64,000 nt of DNA from Centrapalus pauciflorus (taxonomy: Eukaryota; Streptophyta; Magnoliopsida; Asterales; Asteraceae), in contig JAANYP010004331.1 of assembly GCA_020465985.1 (NCBI GenBank), positions 50,001 to 114,000 of the forward strand, read 5' to 3'. Of the stretch, positions 25,901 to 37,465 are shown piece after piece; positions within the stretch are counted from its first letter, which is position 1; each line of letters starts with the position of its first letter. The notes beneath the pieces are model-generated. The model searched no databases, was not told the origin of the DNA, and worked only from the letters and a program-made list of their open reading frames with translations. The translations under genes were made by a program, and so were the position numbers.

Positions 25901-27107
25901 TGGCTAATGATTTTCTTTGATAACGGATGGATGAAGTGGGTGATTGTGGAGAGGAGAGGGGATCTGTTTGGACTGGATGGGAGACTGGGTCAGGAACAGT
26001 GGGGCTGGACTGTTCCATAGTCTCTTGTGCCACAGAGGCACCAGCCACAAAGGCTTCAGGCTCAACAAATGAGCCAGGGTGAGGAATCTGCTCTTCCTCA
26101 GCCACAGAGGCTAAGGGAGCAGACTCAGCTTGAGCTGTTTTGGCCTTCTTTTTAACAGGCCCAGCTTCAGCTGCCAAGGTCCTTTTTACCAACTTAGACC
26201 TGGCTTTGGATTTTCCACCGGGAGCAGCAGTGACTGGATCCACCCTCACAGCAGAGGGTCCTTCCACTAAACCCAACAGCCTCCTCATTGGTGTTGAGAG
26301 AGGAGGCTCATTTTCCAGTACAGGAGTATGAAACACCCTATTTCCTATCACAGGGAATGCAGCAGTTTTAAGTAGGGGTTGAGAGAGATATAGATGCTCA
26401 CCACAGACATGGCAGAAGATGAGACTCAGGAACCTGGGATATCTGACAGCTGCTGGTCTTGGCTCTTGTTGTACCAGGTTCTTCATGTTCAAGAAGATCC
26501 ATTTGGCCATGTCAAGTGTAGTCCCATCCACCAGCTGAAGGACTATAGGCACTTCATCTCTACTAAGTTGGTCAAAGGAACCAACCTTGCTGCTGAATGA
26601 CATTGCCACAGAGGCAAATAAGAAGTTGTAAGTAGGTGATAACTCCTTCCTGTACAAAGTAGTTCCAACCTTGGGTTCTGCCACACCACAGAAGCGTAGC
26701 AGATTGCCCATTTGCTCATTTTCAGGCTGAGGGAGATCATAGTTCTCAGCCACTGGAAGATGAAGAACTTCCCTCAAAAGATCGACTGTAATCTCAATGG
26801 TTTGAGTCCCATTGAGAATAGTACCTCTGATAACCTGAGTGTTTGGATTGTAAGAGCAGGTGTACCAGAACTCGTATACCATCTCCTGGTACAGGACACC
26901 AGAAGATGCAGTCAGGGCATAGTTCAACGGATGAACTTGCAGAAATTCCACCATTTGATCGTAACCCTTCCCCACATAGTTTTTGGGGATTGTGAGGTTT
27001 GCTATGTAGTTGGTGGGTTTCAGGGTCAGCATCGTGGTGACATAAGGATGTTTAACAACATCCTCACCAACGAAAACTGGCAGAAAGGGATTGGGTCTGT
27101 GAGCCAT
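22940..27107 (-). pseudogene. Copia-2 ORF3, large third ORF downstream of RNase H
   Basis: Function unknown. Start set at ATG 27107 (MAHRPNPFLPVF), just after a plant-like leader, with its own TATA box upstream. The N-terminal 180 residues form a compact module: MVEFLQVHPLNYALT, then EMVYEFWYT, then an E-I-TVDLLREVLHLP helix. The same order occurs in ORF3 of Copia-1 and Copia-3. A long Pro/Ser/Gln/Thr-rich low-complexity region follows, then a helical Gln/Leu/Ser-rich region. A TAA (24165-24167) interrupts the frame, which continues open in phase with an acidic EEKEEEEEE run and a coiled-coil-like segment to about 23790. A frameshift there leads to a basic then acidic C-terminal part ending at 22940. 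Original length about 1,390 residues. No membrane segment or signal peptide seen. Confidence 0.8.
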
Positions 27108-27159
27108 TTGAGAAATTTGAAGGTTTGAGGAAGCAAAAGACACTTAGTCGATTTTAGGG

Positions 27160-27221
27160 TTCTAGAGAATTTCTGGGAATGATGAGGAAGACGAAGATGA
27201 AACAGTATGGTGGTATTTATA
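27160..27221 (-). promoter_or_regulatory. Putative ORF3 core promoter, Copia-2
   Basis: TATAAATA on the minus strand (plus 27214-27221) lies 107 nt upstream of the ORF3 ATG. It is followed by a pyrimidine-rich leader with CATCTTCGTCTTCC and AACCCTAAAATCG, a typical plant 5' untranslated region. The expected transcription start would be about 27185. Confidence 0.6.
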
Positions 27222-27797
27222 GGATTTTGAATGGTCGTGTGTATGAGAGAGAAAAGATTTGGGCGGTTTGATTTGAAATGTTTGTTAACGGAAAACGGAA
27301 CGGTTGTCCATGTCAGAAACATTGTCAGACCACTTGACCTTTTTGATCACTAACACACGTAACATACATTATCCGCAGTAATTAAGTTAAATAAAACATA
27401 ATTTAAGAAACTTAATTATGAAGAAAGGTAATTAAACTGTTTGTCTACGCTGATGGTCAAACCTGTGATGATCAGGGTCAACAAGGTTCTCAGTCTTCAA
27501 GCTGTTCTTCCTTCAAACTGTTCCTTCAGCCTGCTCTCCTTTGTGAGAACAGGTTGAGTTCAATAGATGAACAGGTTACAGTGTGAAGAAGTGAGCAGGT
27601 TGAAGACTGAACCATCAGAGCAGGCTGGACGAATAAACAGGTTAAACTGTTTTTGTTCAGCCTGTTGTATGTTCAAGCTGTTCAAGTTTTTCAGACAAAT
27701 GACTAAGTACAGAACATGTATAACCTGTTCTGTCTAAGCTGTTCAGAGAAACTTGAGCAGTGTAAGACATACGAATTATTAGACCGTTGAGAGACAC
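27222..27797. repeat. GAACAG[C/G]TT motif array upstream of ORF3, Copia-2
   Basis: About 27490-27765 holds more than a dozen copies of GAACAGGTT, GAGCAGGTT, AAGCTGTTC or AGCCTGTTG in both orientations, including CAAGCTGTTCAAG and ACCTGTTCTG. The same family of motifs fills the upstream part of the Copia-2 LTR. The 27222-27460 part is plain AT-rich spacer. Confidence 0.8.
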
Positions 27798-29300
27798 TTA
27801 GTCACTCTTGTTTAACATGCCCAGCTTGCTGACAAGGTAATTAAACCTTGTTTCATCCAGAGGTTTGGTGAAAATGTCTGCAAGCTGTTCATTTGTGGAA
27901 ATAAAACTTACCTCCACATTACCTTTCTGGATGTGATCCCTGATGAAATGATGTCTGACTTCAATATGCTTTGTTCTTGAATGAAAAACTGGATTGTTGG
28001 AAATGGCTATGGCACTTGTGTTATCACACAGAATAGGAATTTTCCTATACACAAGCCCATAATCTTCAAGCTGATGCTGCATCCACAGAATCTGCCCACA
28101 GCAGCTTCCAGCAGCAATATATTCAGCTTCAGCAGTAGAAGTGGACACTGAGTTCTGCTTCTTGCTACTCCAACTGATCAACTTTCCACCAAGGAGTTGA
28201 CATCCACCTGTTGTGCTTTTCCTGTCTAACCTGCAGCCTGCAAAATCAGAATCTGAATAACCTGTTAGTTCAAGGCTTGAGTCTTTGGGATACCAAAGAC
28301 CCAAACCTGGAGTACCCTTCAGGTATCTGAAGATTCTTTTAACAGCTTCAAGATGTGATTCCTTTGGATTAGCTTGGAACCTAGCACATAAACAGGTGGC
28401 AAACATAATATCAGGTCTGCTAGCAGTCAAGTATAGCAAGCTCCCAATCATGCCTCTGTAAGCTGTTACTGAAACGGCTTTGCCACTGGCATCAGCATCC
28501 AATTTTACATTGGTTGCCATTGGGGGTTTAATAGGAGAACTTTGATCAAATTTAAACTTTTTCAAAAGATCTAAAGTGTACTTTCTTTGATTTATAAAAA
28601 TTCCAGTTGAGGTTTGTTTAACCTGTAATCCTAAAAAGAAAGTTAGTTCTCCCATCTTACTCATTTCATACTTGGATTTCATGAGTAATGAAAAATTCTT
28701 GCATAGTTGCTCATTAGTAGAACCAAATATTATGTCATCCACATAGATTTGAACAAGCATAATATCAGACTTCACCTTCTTTATGAACAATGTGGTATCT
28801 ACTTTACCTCTGGAGTACCCATTGCTCATAAGGAATTCAGTAAGAGTGTCATACCAGGCTCTAGGGGCTTGTTTGAGACCATAGAGAGCTTTGTCCAACT
28901 TATAGACAAAACCTGGGTGTTGTTCATTTTCAAAACCTAGAGGCTGCTTGACATATACTTCTTCTTGCAGCTTCCCATTCAAAAATGCACTCTTCACATC
29001 CATTTGAAATACCTTTATGCTCTTATGAGCAGCGTAGGCTAGATACAAACGAATTGCTTCTAGCCTGGCCACAGGAGCAAATGTCTCATCATAGTTAATG
29101 CCTTCCTCCTGTCTGTAGCCCTGAGCAACCAGTCTTGCCTTTATTTCAATGACATGACCATTGCTAGTCCATCTTGTTCCTGAAAACCCATTTTGTGCAA
29201 TTAATAGTTGTTCCTTTAGGCAGCAGGAGGGACCAGCTTCCCACTTTGTTTTCTCAAAACTTGATTGAGTTCTTCTTGCATGGCCTTGATCCACTGGCAT
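27798..29300 (-). pseudogene. Copia-2 reverse transcriptase and RNase H
   Basis: One open frame of 500 codons. The N-terminal part, before KARLVAQGYRQEEG, is scrambled by frameshifts. From there the RT is complete: YDETFAPVARLEAIR, QMDVKSAFLNG, YGLKQAPRAWYD, QIYVDDIIFGSTN with intact YVDD, and SRPDIMFA. RNase H follows with YSDSDFAGCRLDRKSTTG, STAEAEYIAA, LCDNTSAI, KHIEVRHHFIRD and QLADIFTKPLDETRF, ending NKSD. The catalytic core and RNase H look intact, the best preserved pol segment among the retroelements here. Confidence 0.92.
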
Positions 29301-29687
29301 CTTTTAGTGCTTCTCCACCTTATTTGGCTCATCAGTGAAACAAGCTAGAGAACATACAAAAGTTCCCTAAGTTGTCCCACCGAGTTTGTATCCCTTTATT
29401 GATGTCACCATTATTTGATCATTGGGGTGGTTAGGCGTGACCTCTTGTAACTAGGATCATTTCTCAAATGATGATTACCTGAGTGTAAACATCTTCAGCA
29501 GGTCCTGTGAACAGCTCTCAAGATTTTCGACACACTGTTGTCTTGAGCTGTTTCATGTTGAACATTGTCTTGACCACTGTTGAACATATCAGCAGTAGAA
29601 CTGGGAAAATAAGCATTGATAGGTTCTGGACAGCAGTTGTAATTCAGTAGTACATTTATTCACACAGGGTGTATTGCAACATCATCA

Positions 29688-30530
29688 TCATGTCCATTCA
29701 TGATTAGCAGGTTCCCACTGGGTGTTGTGGAAGCTTTTGAGTCCTTCTTCATTGATTGAATGCATCAGATCATCAAAGTTGAGGTCTCCTGAAACTAATT
29801 CAGGAACAGCTTTGGTGGAGGCATTCTTGGACTCTTCAAAGGTGACATTGATAGATTCATCTATCACCTTTCTTTTGTTGTTGTATACTCTGTAGGCTTT
29901 GGAGATAGAAGAGTAGCCAACAAACACACCTTCATCAGCTTTGGGTTCAAATTTCGACAGCTGGTCCCTTTGATTCAGAATGAAACAGGGACATCCAAAC
30001 ACATGGAAGTAACTGACATTTGGCTTTCTCCTTTTGAGCAGCTCATAGGGAGTTTTGTTGAACCTTTTCACCACTAAGGATCTGTTTTGAGTGAAGCAGG
30101 CAGTGTTAACAGCTTCAGCCCAAAATGATGAAGGCAAACCTGATGCACACAGCATGGTTCTGGCAGCTTCAATGAGAGTTCGGTTTCTCCTTTCAGCAAC
30201 TCCATTTTGTTGAGGAGTCTACTGCTGAAGTTTTTGACTGATACCTTTCTCTTCACAGAAGTCTTCAAGAGTACTGTTTTCTGAATTCAGTACCATGATC
30301 ACTTCTAACTGCTGTTAACTTGGGGCAGAGTTTCAGCATGTTTCCATCTTTTTAACAAATCCAATAATTTCCTCATCGCACCCTCCTTTGGGCTTCTCAG
30401 AAAGATCACCCATGTGTACGGTGGTAGAACTCATCAACCATTTACAAGAGTGGTATCTTCTTCCTCCTAGACTTGGGACATTTAACATGTCCAAGACAAG
30501 TCCATATGGATTAAGAACGAGTGGAGTATC
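29688..30530 (-). pseudogene. Copia-2 integrase, degraded
   Basis: 29688-30155 encodes the end of the integrase core and following block: FWAEAVNTACFTQNRS, NKTPYELLKRRKP, HVFGCPCFILN, ADEGVFVGYSS. The catalytic core region (30156-30530) is recognisable only in pieces with many frameshifts, so the three acidic residues cannot be read in one frame. 29301-29687 is the degraded linker to RT with no open frame. Confidence 0.8.
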
Positions 30531-30531
30531 A

Positions 30532-31135
30532 ATAAGAAATTTGTGTTGTGTGATTTAAAAATGTTTTTTTCTCTGCTTGCCTTCTCACCAAGGCTGTGCA
30601 TATCTATCTTTTGGCAAAAGTCATAGAAGGCAAACCTGTCACCAACTCCTTTCTTAGCAGAGTTTGTTGATGTTCTTGAAGTTTCAAGATTGACAGTCTT
30701 CTGTGCCATACCTAAGTTTAGATCAGCGCTGTGGCTTTTCTCTTGTGAGAAATACAGGTTAGTTGTGGGGATCAAGCAAGAATGCATATCCACAACATGA
30801 TATCACCTTTCTTTCCGTTGAGCACACAGCACAACTTTGCCTTGGGAATCCAATATTTAACCCAGGTGCTCATCAAAGTTAACCTTGTAGCCAGCATCAC
30901 ACAGTTGGCTTATGCTAACAAGGTTATGTTTTAGCCCAACCACATAGGCTACCCTTTTGAACACTGCAGCACCAGCTTTAAGAGTTCCATATCCCTCAGT
31001 GGATCCCTGCACATTGTCACCAAAGGTGACTTTTGGCCCTTTTTCAGGCCTGAGTTCACTCAGCAATTCTTTATAACCTGTCATGTGCCCTGAGCAGCCA
31101 CTGTCCAAGTACCAAACCTGGGAAGGTTGTTTTTC
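30532..31135 (-). pseudogene. Copia-2 protease and GAG-pre-integrase region
   Basis: The minus strand at about 31090-31135 reads QVWYLDSGCSGHMTG, an intact Copia protease active site (Asp-Ser-Gly). GDNVQGSTEGYGTL and YVVGLKHNLVSISQLCDAG follow. The frame is lost after 30857, and the pre-integrase part (30532-30856) is broken. Confidence 0.82.
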
Positions 31136-31157
31136 CTGCAGAGTGAAAAGAGAATTA

Positions 31158-33897
31158 TTAGTTATTTTTAGGGGAACTCATCACACAGATGAGTTCTCCT
31201 ACTTCATCAACATTTGTTGATGGATTTGGAATGTCCACACTAATATTCCCTATTTGTATGGTATCAGCTTGAATACCATCCTCAGTGACTATGACATTTC
31301 CACCACTGCTTGTAACAGCTGTGAGGGAAACAGCAGAGTCAACAGGCCTCATGTCCTCAGGTTCAGGACAGTCCTTGGCCAGATGTGTCTTCTTCCCACA
31401 CTTGTAACATTTTCTCTTTTTAGTACTTTTGGAAGAAGGTCCTTCAGAAACACATTCTGATCTTTTTTTGTTGATTCTTTCAGCAGGTTTAGCATTCTTT
31501 GTAGAATCAACAGCTTGTGTGGTAAGTTCAATGGCCACAGCTTTGACTGTCTCTTCTTTCCTCTTTTTGGGAGGACAGATGTCAAAGACAGGAAGCTTGA
31601 TTGGCCTTTGAGCTTCCACAGGGTTGGGAAACTTATTCCCAGTTGTCTCAGTTTGAGCAATGGCTTTGCCTTTGCCCCTACTGAGTTGTGATTTATGCTG
31701 CCTATCAGCATACTCACTGTGTTTGGTTTTGAAAAACTTATTTTCATTTAAAACCAATTTACCACTCTGATTTGAAAACTTATTTGAAATCACAGCAGTT
31801 TTGTTTTCAACCTGAGACTTACCCTTGTTGAAAACAGGCTGCTTACTTTTTGAAAACTTATTCTCAAAATGTTTAGCATCAAAAGGATTAACATGCTTTT
31901 TTACCAACAGCTTTGGACTCAGAACCTGTTTTGTTAACAGGTTTAGCATCCACAGCTTCAGTTTGAGCATGTTTTCCTTTCTTTTGCTTATGTGAGCTAG
32001 CAGAGCACTTAGCAGGCTGTTTTGGAGAACAAACTCCAACATCAGCTTTTGAGCTTGGTTCACATAAGCTGTCAGTATTTTGAGGCCTGACAAACCTGTT
32101 TGTTGAGATTAGCTTACCCTTCACATTTTGAATGAATGTATTTGGAAGCTCACCAAGAGTGGATAAATCTTCTTTTAAATTACTTATCTCAACAATGGAA
32201 GCTGCTGTGTCAAGATCCCCTCCAAGATAGGCTTGGATTTGTGCAGGAATCTGTTGACTTATACAATGGCTGACTTTTTGTGCAGATTGGCACCAAGAGT
32301 CAACTATCTTTTGAAGCTTGGCATGCTTTTTATCTGTTTCTCTCTTTTCTTCCAGTAAAATAGAGTTGATGTGTTTTAATTCATCAAGCTCGGTTTCCAA
32401 CTTATGGAAATTGTCCAGTTTACTGGATTTAGTTTTAAGATCAGCTTTAAGCTTAGAGATTTCAGATAGTAAAGCATCATGCTTCTCAACAGCAGCTTTG
32501 AGATCAACAAGCATATATTCAAACATTTTAACTTTTTCTTCAGAACTGTAAGCCATAAAATTTTGTACCTTATACATCATTGTAGGATTCCAGTTCTCCA
32601 AGCTGCTGAAGGCTTCAGCTTCAGCCATGTCCTGTTTGAAACTGCTTGTTGATGGGACATCAGAGTTGGCCATCAGACACTGATTATCTTCTTCATCAGA
32701 TGATGAATCAGATTCCTCCCAGTCACATGTCTCTGCCATGAGTCCCTTTTGGCGATTGGAAGACATAGAGTTTTCCAATTTCCTCAGCTTAGCCATGGCC
32801 ATAAGGTACTTAACCCTATAGCCATCATCCTTGTTAGTCTTGTTAGGTTTGGATGACTGACCAACAGCTTTTGACACACAGTCAGCAGTTATATGGCCAG
32901 TTTTGCCACACTTGAAGCACTCAGCTTTGGATTTGTCAAATACCTTCTTTTTGCCAGCACTTGAACCTCCTTTCAGCATGTTTCTTCCAAACCTTTTCTT
33001 TCTGAACCTTTTGACAAGCATGGCTATCATTTGCTCATCATCTTGTTCAGCAAGATCTGCAACATCTTCTTCGTCTGACACCTCCTCCTTTTCATCATCC
33101 TGTTGATCAGGTTGAATGAACACATCACTCACCTGATTAACAGACTGTCTCACATTAGCCACAAAGGCTGTACCTCTTCTGGACATTTCCAAGGCATTCG
33201 TCTTTTGTTGCCTTGATTGTTCATCATTCAGTAAGGATCCATACAGATTGACCAGATCCATACTTCTGATAGTACCTGAGTTCCTTAGGATGGTTGAGAA
33301 ATAGTTCCACTCTTCAGGTAAAATGTCCAGAAACTTGTTCACCAAAGTAAGACTGTCCTTGGTGATCCCAACAGCTTTGAGATCATTCATCAGAGCAGTG
33401 AACCTGGTGTAGGTTTCAGTGAGAGACTCCTTTGGTTTGGCAAAGAAGAGTTCATACTGTCTAACAAGATTGTTAATCCTGTTGTCCAGTGTGATTGTGG
33501 GTCCATCATAGACGGTACACAGAGTATCCCACATCTCCTTTGCAGTCTTCATTTTCTCAACCTGCTTGAACACATCATCAGGGAGAGAAATGACCAGGTT
33601 GTATCTGGCCTTTGCATCCAGAGCCACCAGTCTCTTGTCTTCATCAGACCATTGAGCTTTGGCTTTCTCAAAGGTCCTGATTTCAGGAGCAGCTCCTTCA
33701 ACCGCTGGAGTTATAGTGGTGACAGAGGTTGGCACATAGGGACCCTCCATCACTATCTCTGGCAGTTGTACATCCAGATTCTCTAAGTAGAGCATCATTC
33801 TGCACTTCCAACCAGAGAAGTTTTGATGATTAAATTTGGGAGGTTTGCCCATAGAGCCATTTTCATAGTAAGAAGAATTTGCAGCACTGTTGTCCAT
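31158..33897 (-). pseudogene. Copia-2 gag with two zinc knuckles
   Basis: Start ATG 33897 (MDNSAANSSYY). The upstream open frame to 33981 runs into the primer site, so this ATG is preferred. The capsid-like part has FSGWKCRMMLYLEN, MWDTLCTVYDG and NNLVRQYELFF. The first CCHC knuckle is CFKCGKTGHITADC (about 32865-32910). A Lys/Glu-rich coiled-coil-like part follows (ISKLKADLKTKSSKL; LDELKHINSILLEEKR). After a frameshift at about 31900-32090 the reading continues in 31158-32093 with a second knuckle CYKCGKKTHLAKDC. The paired knuckles and length resemble large-gag Copia lineages (inference). Confidence 0.88.
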
Positions 33898-33943
33898 GGA
33901 AACTTGGGAGAATGAGAGATCTAGAATGACACACACTCTAAAC

Positions 33944-33956
33944 GGCTCTGATACCA
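33944..33956 (-). promoter_or_regulatory. Copia-2 primer-binding site (tRNA-iMet type)
   Basis: The minus strand reads TGGTATCAGAGCC, two bases inside the 5' LTR end. Confidence 0.93.
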
Positions 33957-33958
33957 GT

Positions 33959-35069
33959 TGTAGGTCCCGAAAGGTTCCCAAAGTATATAGTTATAAGCTG
34001 TAGAGGGGGGGTGAATACAGCACTTTAAAAACTACACACTCTTTTTCTCAATGTTTGTATGTATTATCAACAATTGTTAATTACAAACAAGCTTGAATGC
34101 GGAATGGTTCAAGCTGAGATGACAGAATACAACAGTATGTTTTACTAGTCTAAGACAGACTAAAACTAGTATACACTGAATACACTCACTAAGATGCACT
34201 CAATGTGTTTACAAGACTTTTAAGGAACAGCTTAGGTAAAACAGCTTTGACACACAGATGCTGGTTTACAGAAGATTTGCATGCATGAATATCACACTTG
34301 CACGTTCACTCTTGGTTTAAGCACTTAGCTTTCTTCACTTCTTTCTGACCTTGGAAGCTTCCTTTTATACTCACTTAGAGGATCTAAGAGAAACATCTTC
34401 ATTGGTCGGAATGAAAAAGGAGAAGTCTTGTTTGAAAAGACAATATAACTTTTCTGCACTTTTCTGAAAAGCAGACTTGCAGAACTTTTTGTCTTTTTAC
34501 TTTGTCTACTGTTGCATTGCCTTTAACTAATTTAGGAATGTCAACTTTGCGTCTTTCTTCCTTGTAAAGGCCTATTTTGATATAAGAAAAAGGTCTGTCA
34601 CCCTTTTTCAAATAACCTTTTGTCTTCATGTGACAGAACAGCTTGGGCAGGCTGAGCGGTTCTGCTTTCCACTTTGTCTTCGACTTGTAAACTGATCTTG
34701 TAGTAAAAAACAATACATGATGACTTGGAAACAAATTCCATAAAGTGTTTAGCCTGTTCACAAAGAACAGGTTCTGTTCACAAAGAACAGAACACTTTAA
34801 AAATGCCCAAGCTGCTCAACAGTGTAGAGCAGCGTAGACAGTTTATGTCCAGCCTGATCAGCAGACTGAGCAGCTTGGACAAACTATCTTGGTTGCAACA
34901 CATGCAACATATAGAACAGCTTTAGACTGATATTGCAAATCATTTTCAGGTTTCAATAAGGCATATAACAGGCCTTAAATTCAACCTTCAAATGTATCAA
35001 CAGGCTTGATTATAAAATCTCCCCCTCAGATATAGAACAGGTTTGACTGAGGCCTTTTTGTGCCTAACA
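33959..35069 (-). repeat. Copia-2 5' LTR
   Basis: 1,111 bp. The TATA box TATAAAAG on the minus strand is at 34372-34379, about 690 nt from the LTR start. The GAACAG-type motifs (about 34630-35050) lie upstream of it, where enhancer elements of the LTR would sit. Confidence 0.93.
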
Positions 35070-37422
35070 AATTATATTGCGGAATTGAAATTACAAGTAC
35101 AAACATTAGGATTAAGTTTAATACAGTTTACAGTTTTCAAATTAAACTTATAAAGGGCACAAGTCTAATCTAATTCATGTCATCATACAATCAAGATAAA
35201 TCTACCCAGACCACCACAATATCATCTTCCAATCAGTACAAAAGGGTTTGCTGAGTAAAGGTCTATGAAAACTCCTGTCTTGATCTTGTAAGACCTAAGT
35301 AGTAGGTCCAGCGGGTGACTTTCCTTTATCTTTTCCTGCAAAAATTGTAAGCAACATCTGTAAGCAAAGGTTAGTGAGAATATAGATTTTCAAATTACAT
35401 GCATTATCAAGCGGATCATGGGTCTAGCGTGATATATCTTGACTACCGCTACAGCCACTCATGATTGAGATATAGTAGTCATAGAGTCGGATGATGTTCA
35501 AGCCACGCTCACGCTTAAATCGTGGGGATCAGCCACATACTGGGCTAGCTACCAGTAAATCAACATGGCGGAACATCGGAGTATCATACCAAGTTCAATA
35601 GAACTGGTGAAATAGCATGGTCTAGAACAATAGACCGTCAAGGCTAATCATCTTAAGCTGGATCGATATGTCAAAGGTGCGAGCAATAGTTAAGCATAAA
35701 TAATCAATGTCATGATAGCAATAAATCTTATAGCAATATTTGAAATGAACTGTAAATGCAATGTCATAGGAAATGATAATCAAATAGCTATCATGATACA
35801 CTGGGCATCACCGTACCATGGTGAGCACAGGTCTCAATTCAGCTGGTCATATATGAATGTCAAATTAATCTATCATAAACAATATGTCTCAACCGGAAAT
35901 CTTGCATGTAAGGCTGAATATCTATAACTCACTGGTTCTGGGGTCTTTATCAAGCAGATATAAAATCCACCACCTAAGTTATCCCAGGAATTTATCTTTA
36001 ATCTTTGTCAGTCTGTTCTCTGGCTTTTCTTTTCAAATCAGTAACCCGCTTACAATATTTTTAGATCTTTAAATTCTTTGTTCAGATTTATCTGAACCTG
36101 TCCAGAATCACATAATGGCAAGAACATTTTAAGTCTTTATCTTTATCTAATTTGATTCTGATAACTGATAACTCATCAATCATTTTGTTCCTTTTCTTTA
36201 AATTCTCAAAAGATATATATATATATATGTCATATTACTTCATTTATTAATTTTTCATCATAATTCATGGGTATTGTAATTTTAAAATATCATTTATTTG
36301 TGATAACCAAACATCCGAATTCGGACCTCTGGTTTGGACCATCCGGATTGGTCATCCGGATTCGGACTAATCCGCAGGCACCCGGATTCGGACCAAAGTA
36401 CCTAATCCGAATTTGGCCATCCGAAACATAAGATCCGAAGTAGTCATCCGAATTGGGACATTTGGGACCGAATTAGGATTATCCGAAGTGCATCATCCGA
36501 ATTGGATTTTCATCTAAATTAGGGATCCGATATGGACACCATCCGAATTCGGGTCTCAACCGAATTCGGATATCATACTCATAATTTTCCCAGATTTGTT
36601 CTTCATGTTCTAGCATATGCTCATACGGATTTTTAACAAAAAATCACTAAATCCATATTTATCAACATGCAACTTAATATAGTGTTATATTATCATATAT
36701 TTAGGATGTTTTTATACAATTTCCCCTATCATAAACACATTAATCCGTCCAAAATCGTCCAAAATTCAACACTTTTCTCATGAACACAATTTTACACAAA
36801 ATTTCAGATTTTGAACTTATTTGGATGAATTAACCACTGATTTTTGTTTCTATGAGTTCTATATATTTAGATTCATGATTATCTACTAAAACTTTATACA
36901 TGCAATACAACAAATTCTTATTTTTGATCCTAAGTTTCGGTTTTTTAGAAAAACCGAACCAAAGTTCATAAAACTTTGAATTTAAACTAAAGATTACCTC
37001 AAATCTCTGTAGTTTGTTGATGTTGGATGATTGTTGTAACTCCTATTGTGTTTAATCTTCAATTTAATACATAATTCATGAACAATTTTGATGAATTCTT
37101 GAGAAACCGAATGTAGAGAGAGAAGGAAGAGAGAGAGTGTGTGAATCTTTTAACTTGTGATAATGACAATTAAGTCATAAATTTTGGATTTTATATATTT
37201 ACTTTGATAAATACTCATTTAGTCCCCCTACACTTTTGTTATTTTACATCTCTTTTATTTTTATCATTTAATAATTTGTAACATTTAACGAATTTATAAA
37301 ATCAATATAATTTAATAAAAAATTTCATACTTAATTAAATTACAAAACAGATAATGTAATAAAATTTACATTATTGGATCAAATATAGGAATTAAGGTTT
37401 AGTTAAAGACTAGGTTGTTATA
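35070..37422 (-). repeat. Tekay 3' LTR, truncated
   Basis: Parallels 47969-50337 throughout, with scattered substitutions and small indels and a much shorter TA tract (36212-36228 versus 49116-49153). 36311-36570 is an array of about 15 ATCCGAATT-type motifs. Confidence 0.92.
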
Positions 37423-37465
37423 GAATGGGCTCCATCACGCACAAACTTCGTCCCCGAAATTAGCT

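Larger units (their letters stand above)
21446..35069 (-). mobile_element. Copia-2: LTR retrotransposon with a third ORF
   Basis: This 13.6-kb element reads on the minus strand. Its LTRs are 21446-22568 (1,123 bp) and 33959-35069 (1,111 bp), both TGTAGGTCCC...GCCTAACA on the plus strand. The primer site TGGTATCAGAGCC is inside the right LTR and a polypurine tract (AATAGGGGGAGAT) is inside the left LTR. Order: gag with two zinc knuckles, protease, degraded integrase, RT and RNase H, ORF3. The LTRs differ clearly more than those of Copia-1, including indels. There is no target duplication: the left flank is GAATG and the right flank AATTA. The right flank is the interior of a Tekay LTR whose outer part is missing, so one junction is rearranged. 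Confidence 0.92.

Noticed and set aside
22940..27107. ORF3 as a retroviral-type envelope gene
   Set aside because: No N-terminal signal peptide, transmembrane helix or cysteine pattern visible. The low-complexity middle and conserved FW module do not suggest an envelope.
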